DNA of 64,000 nucleotides from Pampus argenteus (taxonomy: Eukaryota; Chordata; Actinopteri; Scombriformes; Stromateidae): NCBI GenBank assembly GCA_036937835.1, contig CM072864.1, positions 19,950,501 to 20,014,500 on the forward strand, written 5' to 3'. Under the pieces are notes generated by a model that was given only the letters and a program-made list of their open reading frames with translations, did not search any database and was not told where the DNA came from. Shown piece after piece: positions 13,091 through 22,886 of this stretch (the stretch's first letter is position 1; each line of letters begins with the position of its first letter). The translations under genes and the position numbers were made by a program.

Positions 13091-13099
13091 CCGGAAGTG
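13091..13099. promoter_or_regulatory. tmem51: ETS-type site in the presumed tmem51 promoter
   Basis: CCGGAAGTG is a consensus ETS-family site, typical of TATA-less vertebrate promoters. It sits about 190 bases before the repeat-rich 5'UTR exon and about 320 bases before its donor at 13418. The transcription start is inferred, not seen. Confidence 0.45.
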
Positions 13100-13290
13100 A
13101 AAGGGTTAACGCGTGATTAAAACTAGCAGTAGCCCGGCTGGATCCCCTCCCCTCCGGCTCCCTTCCTCTCTGTTTGTCTCTGAAGAAAGTTCCTGATCCA
13201 TAAACGCTATTTGACTCCAAAAGTATGCTACAAAAACTCCTGTTAGGCTGGGCAGGGTTTGAAAAGTAGCTACACAACTCCCAGCTTTGA

Positions 13291-13417
13291 GAAGAAGAAG
13301 AAGAAGAAGAAGAAGAAGCGGAAGGAAAAGAAGAAGAAGCGGCAACAGCAGCAGCAGCAGCAGTAGAAGAAGAAGAAGAAGAAGAAAAGCAGTTATTTCT
13401 TATCAAATGATGGAAAG
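13291..13417 (+). other. tmem51: tmem51 5'UTR exon (3' part) with trinucleotide repeats
   Basis: The stretch runs to a strong donor (AAAG|GTGAGTG, GT at 13418-13419). It carries GAA repeats (13291-13317, 13330-13339, 13364-13386) around a CAG run (13345-13363). Two adjacent ATGs at 13407 and 13410 precede the donor. Joined to the acceptor at 15109, they read a seven-codon peptide (MMESWSD) and stop, so this exon is untranslated with a short upstream ORF. The exon's 5' end is unknown. Confidence 0.55.
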
Positions 13418-15108
13418 GTGAGTGTAAAACAGACACTTTAACTCGCCGACATGTTATAAAAAGTGTAATAGTAGCTGTATTTTTAAAAAGATTTCAGTCT
13501 TGGAAAGTTTTTTTTTTGTTGCACTCCATCATGCACGCTGCCGTGTCAACGTAAGCAACCCGCCCAGTGTTTGCATGGCAGGCTAGTGTTGAACGGTGGT
13601 TACTGTGAGAAATGAATGCTTAAACAGGTTTCAGCCATACATTAAGACACTCAGTAAACACCATTAAACTAACTGACTAAAGCTAACGTTATAATAAAGT
13701 TTTAGTTATGAGTTTGCTGTAGAGGGAAGAATAATTAAAGATGTTAACACACAGGACCATAAACATAAACAGTAACGTGAATAAATATGTGAAATGAAGG
13801 CTTGTTTTTAATGTGCTGGCCTGTCAATGTCTTACTTATTTTACTGTAAAACCAGTCCCGTGGTGGTGTGTGTGCAAAAGTGTGATGTGTGACATCTTCA
13901 CACCTTTTTTTAGATTGCACAACTATGTCATCCTCTAGTACTGCTTGATACACACACACACACACACACACATATGGTTAGTGGAAAACTCCAAATACTC
14001 ATTAAATGTAGAAGTCCTGAGGCGAGCGTCCCGAGACAACTCCAGCACAGGAACTTCCCAGCGTTAATCTCATGCCAAGCATTCTTGTGTGTGTGAGAGT
14101 ATCTCTGATTTTAAGTGGGGGGTCTGCTGTCCCTCTCACTCTCGGCATGTTTGCAGACACCAACTAACTTTGTTGGCTTATCTGTGGTTAAATAACTGAT
14201 ATGATTATTCAATGATTACATTCCTCAGAGTCGATTTCTTGGACTTTTGTCTGAGTTTAGTTACAGTTCACAGTTCTCTTCTCTCTTCTCTTAAACTGGC
14301 TAAGATCTGTTTTTAAAAAGTTAACACTGGAGGAAAGCTCTGTGATCCATGACATATTATAAGTATGCAGTAAATGTGCAAATATGCTCGTTGGTCATGC
14401 TCATTGCAGTTCAAAGAAGTGGTTTACTGTGTACAACAATTAAACGAACGCTAACTATTAATATTTCCTTTAATGTTTGATTTTAGATTCACATTAAACA
14501 CCTACTGTATAATATAATAAGTAATTCAGCAAACCGGTTACAGTGTAGCCAGGACATTGTAATATTTCTTTTCTTTTAGTTTGGACATAACTGTCCTTAT
14601 CTACCCTTGTAATGTGCTGTCATTGGGTAACTAGTGACTCTTAGAAGGCGAGTATGCTGTAAATTTTTTACCACCCACCTCCACCTTTTCTTCAGGGCTT
14701 TAGTGGCATTTGACGTCATGTTTATTCCGTTTGAAAAATGGGCTGGAGTTCTCATAAAAACAAATCACTGGGCGGCAGTGACATGTTTGGTAATACCTAC
14801 ATAGATGACGTTTATTTCTTAAGAGAAGAGCTCTGGCTCTCTGGAGTCACACCACTTTAGATACCAGCTCTCAAGAGGTCTTTGTGGTTCAGAATTCTTC
14901 AAAAGGGCAGTGCTAAAAATAATGTTTTGGATGTTTTGTTTCTTTTTTTTTTTACAATCAGGGTATTTTACAGGAAAGGTCAGGAAATGCTATATTTACA
15001 GTTTTTTTTAATGTTACATTCTGTGGTGACTTATGTTTGTTTTTAAGGTTTCTAGTCTGTGTCTGACCTCGCATGCATTTCACTCAACAATTTTTGACTT
15101 CACTGCAG
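13418..15108 (+). other. tmem51: tmem51 intron 1
   Basis: A GT donor at 13418 and an AG acceptor at 15107-15108 bound this intron. It holds a CA microsatellite (about 13950-13973) and no coding exon I can support. Confidence 0.55.
13950..13973. repeat. CA microsatellite in tmem51 intron 1
   Basis: An uninterrupted CA run. Confidence 0.9.
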
Positions 15109-15139
15109 CTGGTCTGACTGAATTTGAGGGACTGACAAG

Positions 15140-16246
15140 ATGCGTTCCGGTGCAGACGGACAATCGAACCGTGTTGACAGAGGAGGCACCGGCAACAACA
15201 ACAACAACAATAATAATAACAGCAGCAGCGAGAACAGTAACTCTGGTTCCCAGTATGCGCTGTGTGCTTTGGGGGTTGGGCTGGTTGCCCTCGGTATTGT
15301 GATGATTGTGTGGAGTGTGGTACCTGCAGAAACGGCCAGCAACAGCAGCAGTCCAGGAGGAGGACATGGGGATACTGAAGGCAGGAAAAATAAAGCGTCT
15401 TCCGTGGCCTTTGTCTTGGTGGGTTCTGGAGTGGCCATGCTGCTCCTATCCTTGTGTCTGGGAATGAGGAACAAACAGCGGGAGCAGCTGAGGCTCCGGG
15501 AGGCCCAGAACCAGAGAGGAGTGGCAGCTACTGAGCAGGAGGAAAGAGAAATGTGAGTGCAGTCATGGCTTTCTTACTAAACAGCATAAGCACAGCAAGA
15601 ATACAGTGTTATAATCCAACTATTAATGCTAATGTTTCTTGTTATGTCTGTGAGAATACATCAGTGTTAAACTATATTATTATTTGGCAGTATTTTACTG
15701 CCTGATAATTTTCTTGACTCCACTCCAAACAATGCTAATCCATGATATTACTAGTTTTGGCCGGTATTCCTTCTTTCTGATATCTGAGACGTGACTGCTA
15801 AAACTAAAACTGTCATTTTGAATGTCTGCAGTGCTGAGGAGCAAGCCCAGCGTTTTGCTGTACCCACCTATGAAGAGGCAGTAGGCAGTGGCCAGTACCC
15901 TGTCCGGCAGAGCAACCTTCGCCCCAGCGTCTCCCAGCTGCCCTCCTATGATGACTTGGTCCAAGTTGATAGGGTGCAGTATGAATTTGAGGGGTCAGAA
16001 GTTACTCCAACTGGGGCACCACAGGCTGCTCAGGCTCCCCGTGTTCCCCCTGCTGCTGCTGATGCTTCCACTTCAAATCGTAGACCCGGGAGAGTTAACC
16101 GAAAACTCCTCCCTATCAAAATCCGCAGGATTAAATCAGAGAAGATGCACATGAAAAATGTTGATAATTCTCAGCCAGCAGTTGGAATAAGTATAGAACC
16201 ACTTACGCCACCACCGCAATATGACGATAAAGTGCCTCCGCTTTAA
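15140..16246 (+). CDS. tmem51: Transmembrane protein 51
   Basis: Two coding exons, 15140-15552 and 15832-16246, join as AT|T (Ile) and give 275 aa. The family role is poorly known; it is a small vertebrate membrane protein. A polar N-terminus with nine Asn (residues 19-27) and three Ser leads to TM1 (about 39-61, YALCALGVGLVALG). A short Gly/Ser-rich loop and TM2 (about 88-108, FVLVGSGVAMLLLS) follow, then a long cytoplasmic tail. The tail has three Tyr motifs: PTYEEA, LPSYDDL and, near the end, IEPLTPPPQYDD. The last contains PPxY, a site that could bind WW domains of NEDD4-type ligases. The tail motif RRIKSEKMHMK is also conserved with mammalian TMEM51. The start at 15140 follows an in-frame stop in the spliced leader. 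kazn-TMEM51 adjacency matches human 1p36.21. Confidence 0.93.
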
Positions 16247-16540
16247 GATCAGGGTGACCATGTTCAAAGCAATCTACTGAACTACTGGAATTCTCCGTGA
16301 TCACTGTTGGTGGATCTGGATCTGCTTTGTTGAGCCAAGACTTGAAGATGACTCGTTTTTGCAAAATGTTCCCAGTGGCACTTTGTTATAAAACACAGTA
16401 TCTGTTCGAATCCACCGTTCATGCCACAGCACTCCAAAGCACTAAACACAAGTTCTTTGGATCTCCCTGGATTTCGGAAACGGTTACAGACAGATAGTGA
16501 CAGGTGAAGTCGCTGGATACTTTTTATGGCACTTTGAAAA

Positions 16541-16546
16541 AATAAA
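16541..16546 (+). other. tmem51: Polyadenylation signal of tmem51 (proximal)
   Basis: AATAAA about 295 bases after the stop codon. Another AATAAA at 19004-19009 could end a much longer 3'UTR. Confidence 0.5.
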
Positions 16547-19360
16547 GCACACCCCAAATGCAGTTTTCCTCTACCGTATGTCCAAGTTCTTTTCAGTTCA
16601 TGCATTATCTTTATGTAACTGGTGTCCACTGTGCTCTGACACGTGTGTGTGTGAGTTGACGCTGAAAGAGATCATGAGTCATCAATGAGTGGTTCTAGTG
16701 ATTTGTGCGCACATGTAAATGCATATGAGCGGGACACTCATTTTGTGAAGGAACTACTGTTTAAGCAGTGTTTCACCCTGGAAGGATGTGGATTACTACT
16801 GCCAGCAGTTTACCAAATGTAGACTCCACGGTGTGCAACAGAGCACATTGTACTCAGCAGATGCTGCACAGGAACTCTCCTTCATTTCCAGCAATATTGC
16901 CTCCTGGTATTGTAGAGCTTTGCAGCAAATAACAGACAATTTTGAGAAGTGTTAAATGCTATACAGCATGCTATCTGAAACATGATACTGGTGTTTCCTG
17001 TCCATTTTCTAATATGAAAGAGGTATTTGCTGCTGTACCGGACAGCAGCATTTTATATTTTTAACCACGATGAAACAAATCTTATTTCATTAGTATTTAT
17101 CAACTACAGTTCCCATGACTCTTAGCCATAGAAACTCTCTCTCTACCAAAGCTTAATGGGAAATGTACTGCAGTTGATGAATGCTTGTTTATGTTACTTA
17201 TTATAACAAAGCACTAAAATGTTGCCATCCAATACTGCAGTATATTTATTAAATGGAACAGAAACCTTAGTTTCACATTTCTCTTTAGAAAGACGGATAA
17301 TATAAACCTTCTACAGTACACGTTCCAGTCATGTTCAAATGTTGTGGGTATTTCTATGCTGAGCCAGACACATGGTCCAATAGTATTACCGCATTTATTG
17401 TTAGTTATATAATTTAAAGATGCCATGAAATTATATCTTTACTTCCTTAAAGCTGTAATAAACAAATCTTGACCAGGAAAAGGCACGAATATGCCTAACA
17501 GCCAACAGAAACACAGCCCTGATCCACCACTAGAATATTAATTTGTCACAGCTAACAAGTTAGCAAACAGCAGCAAAGACAAACTGAAAGCAGCCTGGAG
17601 CTTCAGAGTTGGTTGTTGAGGTACGACCAAAAGTGAAAACGGAAGTGGGCTGTTGTTAAAAATATCTTATGTATTTAATAGATGGATTTTTTTTTTTGCA
17701 TGTACACTATCATGTGCAGCACCAATGGTCACCATTGAAGAGAAATGTTTTCCTTGGAAGAAATACTTTTCCAGTAAGTGTAAGGTCTGTAAGGAGTGAT
17801 CAATGCTAACAGACAGCATCTATGAATTTGTTCTCAATTTGTAATATTGTATTGTGTTGCGCCGCACTGTCAACACTGCTGCTCTTCCCGAAAACATTTC
17901 AAAAGAAATTATATGACTGAGTTTCTCTTCCAACGCAGTGTTGCTTTTACTGTTAAAAACAATGGGTAGAGAAGGACGTATGCAAGAAGGGAATGGTGGA
18001 AGGAGCTTGTGAATAGCTGCAAGCCGTTACCCTGTAGCCATGGCGAACAAAGTAGAACTGTGAAGGCAGCCATGTCATTTCTACTTGGGTTTTTTGTTCT
18101 TATTCAAGATGACCAACAGAAAGACTCTTTGACTGTGCAGCTGTGCTGTAATAACAGCCACTATTGCTCACTCACTTGCTCATCAGCATTCCTCCTTCCA
18201 CCACAACATGACTCACAGCCCTGTTTTCACCTAGAAACATGCTGAGAATGAGCAGAAAATGAAAAATGTCCCGTGGCTCTGTTCAGTGAAAGTGGTTTTC
18301 CGTCAACGTACACTATTTTTATCAACGACTGTCTTCTTCTTCAGGTTAGACTTCAATCAATCAGTCACTTACACATTTTATGTAGTTGCACTACGAAGAT
18401 TTCTCCTTGTTTAGTTGGACAAAGGGCACTTTCATGAGTGACTTCATTGAGTAAAGCAGTGTAGTTAAAAGCAAAGAAAGCTGCTCTGACATTGCCATTT
18501 GGATTATATATTAGGTTATATTATAAAGTGCCAGGTTTTCTGTCAAACAAAAAGCAACAAGGACACTGAGCCTCTTCAGGTTTCCCATTTGAATTTACAA
18601 CACTCATGTCTACGTTTCTCTGACTTGTCTTTCACATTAAAACTTGCCACAATGTGTTAATTTTTAAAAAAAAATATTCAATACTACAGATACTGTCATT
18701 GTACCTCATTTGCAAAGGACCAGTTAACTACATGTTAACTCTATTATTACTATGTAGTCAAAGTTTTACATTGATGAATGATAGTGTTTTGATAAGCAGT
18801 CATTTTCTGTTTTATTTAGAGTGCCTGATACACTGTCAGCTGTTGTCCTTTTCATATATTGTTGCCTTTTTTTTTTATTACCTGTGTCTATTTCTTGCAT
18901 ATGTACTGTGAAAACATGCTCTTCGATATTAATTTGAATTTGTTTGGGTAAGATTTGTTTCTGAAGCATGAAAATAAATTTATCTCATGAATATTTTATG
19001 GTAAATAAAAGGACGTATTTGTTAATTAGTATTTTTTTGAAGTGATTATTGAATTACTGTGAGTCTAATTCCATGTTGACTTGTGTGCCATAATCCGCTG
19101 AACATTTGAACATCCATATTTCAAACTTTGTTACTATTCACTAATTCTTAATATGCAACTGCAGTATTGAAAGCTGAGATAAATGTCTGGATGCTATGGT
19201 GATGTCTTGTCTTTAAGTGTGTCTTGTTTTGTTAAAAGCTGCATTAGTAAAATAATCTTTGTATAGCCTTTGACTTTGCAGTAAAAAAAAAAAAAAAAGA
19301 GACGACACATTACGAGTTGTAGTTGGTGTTATTGCTGACAAAAGCACTTGAATCGCCTCT
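16547..19360. other. tmem51 distal 3'UTR / convergent intergenic region
   Basis: No coding exon. It holds a fold-back element at 17099-17182, a MITE-like stretch near 17450-17650, AATAAA at 19004-19009, and an A run at about 19282-19298. tmem51 and the first elastase gene converge here. No canonical polyA hexamer for the elastase gene was found just below 19361. Confidence 0.5.
17099..17182. repeat. Short fold-back (inverted-repeat) element
   Basis: The left arm TCAACTACAGTTCCCATGA is matched at the right by the reverse complement of an ATGGGAAATGTACTGCAGTTGATGA-like arm, with a loop of about 40 bases. It resembles the ACTACA(A/G)TTCCCAT ends of small fish and vertebrate MITEs. Family not determined. 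Confidence 0.5.
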
Positions 19361-22300
19361 TCAGTAGTTGGTCATGACCTGCAGTGTGAACAACATAACA
19401 CACACTTATAATGCATTTCCTGTTTTTCAACCCCCAGGCTTTTGTTTGCTTGGGGTTGCATTGTTTATGCTGGCATGGTGTCCAGAAAATGAAAATATTC
19501 CTCACTGTGTTCATCCAGCTGATGTAAGAGCTGACTTGCGTAAAGACAGTAGGTTTCTGGAAGACGTCGCAGCCCTGACCAGAACCGAAACTCACCACGC
19601 CGTGGACATCCCAGGAGCCATCAGGGTTCTGGCAGTTCAGGGGACCACCAGAGTCTCCCTGTAGGTCAGCACATACTCTATTGGCAAGCAGCTCATTTAC
19701 TCACACATAACCGATTGCTATAATTGACCATTAAATGACTTGACGACCCCTCTTTTTATGAACTCACGTTACAGCCAGCGGTGATGCCATCTCCCCCGGC
19801 ACAGACCATCTTGTCCGTTGCCAGGACGCTCCACCAGTCAGGCTGTGAGCAGGTATCATGGCCAACCACTGGCAGGAGAGCCTGTTGCAGGATGTCAGCC
19901 AGAGGACCGCTGGCTGCGCGGAAGAAACACACTTACTGTGGGTAAGAAATAAGATTTTTTTACTTTGAATTTACTTGTTTTCAACCCAAACCCTGTTAAA
20001 ATGTTGCATAGACCAGTAAATTCCAGCAAAAGACAGGAAGCTCACAGGAACTCACTGGAGCACAGTTTGCGTAACAGGGTTACAAAGCATGCTTCCTATC
20101 AGATTTTACTACATCTTTGTCAGAGGGAGTAAACAAAGATTTATATATATATATATATATATAATATATAATAAATCATGGTCTGTAGTTCCTTGTAACT
20201 AAAACTATTACTATTATTTTAATATGATCTGGGTTTAAAAACAGTATCCATATTATTTTATGTATAAATGTATAGCCAATTATGCAAAAGCCATTTTGAT
20301 CATTATTTTTCTTGTAGGGAAGTCATTTATACAATAGTTTTTTTCTCTTTATATATCAATGTCATGCTTTGAAGGAGCATGAATGCGTTGCATCTAACCG
20401 CCTATCATTACTCATCCTTCTAACTCTTTATTTATTTTGACATACCACCTTTGTCCTCAGAGATTATAGGAATTTGTACATTTGTTGTATTTACGTATAA
20501 TTCAGGACACACCCTAAGAGTTTGGCAGCTGCAGTAGGAAGTGAATCTCCACACATTGCTAGTTCTACGCTTTGCTTGTTTAGCAGTTTGATGGATTTTT
20601 GACATCTTGGACCTCGTTGCATTGACCTAGATTGACTGGTATGCACAGAAACTCACTAGAAAGAACTGACTGTAAATATTCACACAGATCTACTCACTGG
20701 AGAGTCGACCCCAGCCGGTGACATAGCATGGAGCACCGTGGGGCAGGACGACGTCCCGCTCTGGGAGGCAGGCGGGCATAATTGTGTCAGTGTAGGGGAC
20801 GGAGGAAGACAGCTTGATCAGGGCAATGTCGTTACTGCAAAAGGCGAAACAATGCACCAACATTCAGGAAGTTCTGACAGACAGAATGTGGTGTCTGGTG
20901 CGTAAATGTGTTGCTGCGTCAGCCTGCCTATTAGAAATATTACCAGTTAACTGATCACTGATATCTTGCCTGCTTACACAAGGTGGCCTGCTGATTCTGC
21001 ATCTCCACCTGCACTCATAAGGCCACATTGAGCTGTGTGGGCAGCTGTTGCTGTTACCGGCTAAGCAGGGTGTTGTAGTCCTCATGAGTGATGATCTGGG
21101 CTGCCCTCCGAGCTATCGAGCCCTCCTCACTCGCCTTCAGGCTGTGTTTACCCAGCTCCACTCTGTAGTTGTAGCGGTCACTGTGGGATTGCAGATGACA
21201 TGGTGTTTCCGTAGGGATTTTAGAGAGTAGTATTGACTTTTTCTGCCTGCGTGTGCAGCACTGTGATTATGTTGCTGGTGGATTGCAAATGCTTGGTGGT
21301 CCTGTAGGAGTAATATATGGTTATTGAGCGACTAACCAATTTTTAACAGGCTTTACAGCAATAACGAGTGTGATCTCCTACTTTATGAAAGCAGTGATTT
21401 TTTTTCTATATGCCAATTAAGGCAAAGAAAGTGGCAAAATAAAAAGGCATAATTTCCTGTGCGGCAGAAGAGTATTGCCTGATGAAAAATCTTAATAATA
21501 TAAAACTGCCATGGATTATCAATCTATTAGTTAATTCCTTGTAGAACATCTGATGAACAGATTTGTAAACCAGAGGATGAAATCAGGAACATTTCAGAGT
21601 CAGTTATTGTTAAAAAAAAAAAAAACCAAAACCCTGATTTTGATTATTTGACAGCCTTCCTCACAGTGTTGAGTTAAACGTACTTGATGCAGTGTGCAGC
21701 TGTGAGGACCCAGTCAGAAGAGATGAGGGTGCCTCCACAGACGTGCATCCAGCGCCCACTGCTGTCTGACTGGAGGGAGATCTGAGCAGAGCACAGTCAG
21801 AGAACAATCAACTCAACTCAACTTTATCTGCATTACTGCGCTGGATGGGTGACATGCATTGAACTTGACTGAAATTTCCCTCCAACACCCTACAAAATCT
21901 CTTAAGGAGGAGAAATTACTATCAGAAGTTTCAATGTTCCTAAAAGGCAGACGATCCAGAGAGTAGATGTGTAAAATTGGTAAATGTAAAAGTTTTCTAT
22001 GTGTTAAAATGGAATGTTTGTGCTGTTCTGCAGTTGCCAGAGTGAACATATTTTTCCACTTTCAGCCTTCCAGCCCACATGTTACCTGCCAGGGCCAGCT
22101 GTGAGGCGTGGCGTCCTCTCCCGCTACCACCCTGCTCAGCACAGGAGGAAAGGTGGGAAGGCCACATCCATAGGCTGGAACAAGGTCAATAATGTCAGAA
22201 GCACCATTTTCTTATTTTGTGTTACTTTCTACTGAATATTAATATTTCATGAAAACATTAATGGATAAACACCACAGTATAATGACCAAGGTAAAAATTA

Positions 22301-22487
22301 TTGTATTGTGGCAGTTTGGGATTAAGTAAGTAAGTTCAGAAAAGCTTAAACAATAAATAAAATATGATTATTAATCCGTGCAGTCGGGTTTATGCTACAG
22401 CAAATGATGTGTTAGTAAGAAGCATTAGAAAATGTAAACTCTCTCACCGCTAGCTACCACAAACGCGAGAACCACCAGGCTCCTCAT
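19361..22487 (-). CDS. Elastase-2-like pancreatic serine protease (267 aa, gene 1 of cluster)
   Basis: A secreted zymogen of the CELA2/CTRC group (S1A family), expected to cleave dietary protein after activation by trypsin. Exons in transcript order: 22448-22487, 22086-22174, 21684-21781, 21058-21180, 20698-20834, 19768-19913, 19506-19658, 19361-19378. All junctions are GT..AG and in phase. The order is signal peptide (MRSLVVLAFVVAS), propeptide with Cys (CGLPTFPPVLSR), mature start VVAGEDATPHSWPWQ, His in LTAAHC, Asp in NDIALIKL, and Ser in GDSGGPLNC; the end is WMNTVMTNY. Pocket residues before the Ser are Ala-Gly-Cys (189-191). Oddities are Ala in place of the usual Gly at position 18 (VVAG) and Ala189. 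No frame damage is seen. The next - strand gene upstream is a close paralogue. Confidence 0.9.
20142..20170. repeat. AT microsatellite
   Basis: A TA dinucleotide run in intron 5 of the first elastase gene. Confidence 0.9.
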
Positions 22488-22537
22488 GACTGTAGATATG
22501 TAGTATATGCCTCATTCTTGTATTAAGAACAGATTTG

Positions 22538-22545
22538 TATTTATA
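22538..22545 (-). promoter_or_regulatory. TATA box of elastase gene 1
   Basis: On the - strand this reads TATAAATA, about 50 bases before the ATG at 22487. TTTCCCA (22558-22552, same strand) lies just upstream, with CACTTG (22591-22586) further up. These resemble the TC-box and E-box halves bound by the pancreatic PTF1 complex, although the spacing (about 27 bases) is longer than ideal. Confidence 0.6.
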
Positions 22546-22834
22546 CTGTTGTGGGAAAACTGGATGACACAGGCAGAAAGTCAAACAAGTGGTAGAGACT
22601 GAGGACACAACATGTGCTTGGTGATAGCCTTTTCCCACCACTGCTCCCATTGGGGAACATTTCTGTTTTGTACTGTTAGTGTCACTCATTAAATCATATA
22701 TTTGTCAGAAAGAAGTGACTATTATATATCAATATTTAGCAATGCATTATCGCTTTGCATAATGTTGGGAAGCTGAAAACCTATTAATGAAGTGTAAGAT
22801 AGTACAGAACACAAAATATAGTTCCACATTTAGT

Positions 22835-22846
22835 TTTATTTTATTT
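22835..22846 (-). other. Polyadenylation signal of elastase gene 2
   Basis: On the - strand AATAAA occurs in an AAAATAAAATAAAA context, about 45 bases after the stop of the second elastase gene. Confidence 0.6.
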
Positions 22847-22886
22847 TATGTGCACATTTTGACTTTAATCCCAAAAACCTGTCCTC

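Noticed and set aside
13086..13436. Ser-rich and Leu-rich ORFs on the - strand
   Set aside because: They are translations of the GAA/CAG repeats in the tmem51 leader, with no splice or domain support.
15080..15474. - strand ORFs opposite tmem51 exon 2
   Set aside because: They are mirror frames of the real coding exon, with poly-Leu/Val produced by the AAC/AAT repeat.
19361..22487. Elastase gene 1 as a pseudogene because of VVAG and Ala189
   Set aside because: All eight exons, splice sites, the triad, the disulfide Cys residues and the TATA box are intact; two unusual residues are not enough.
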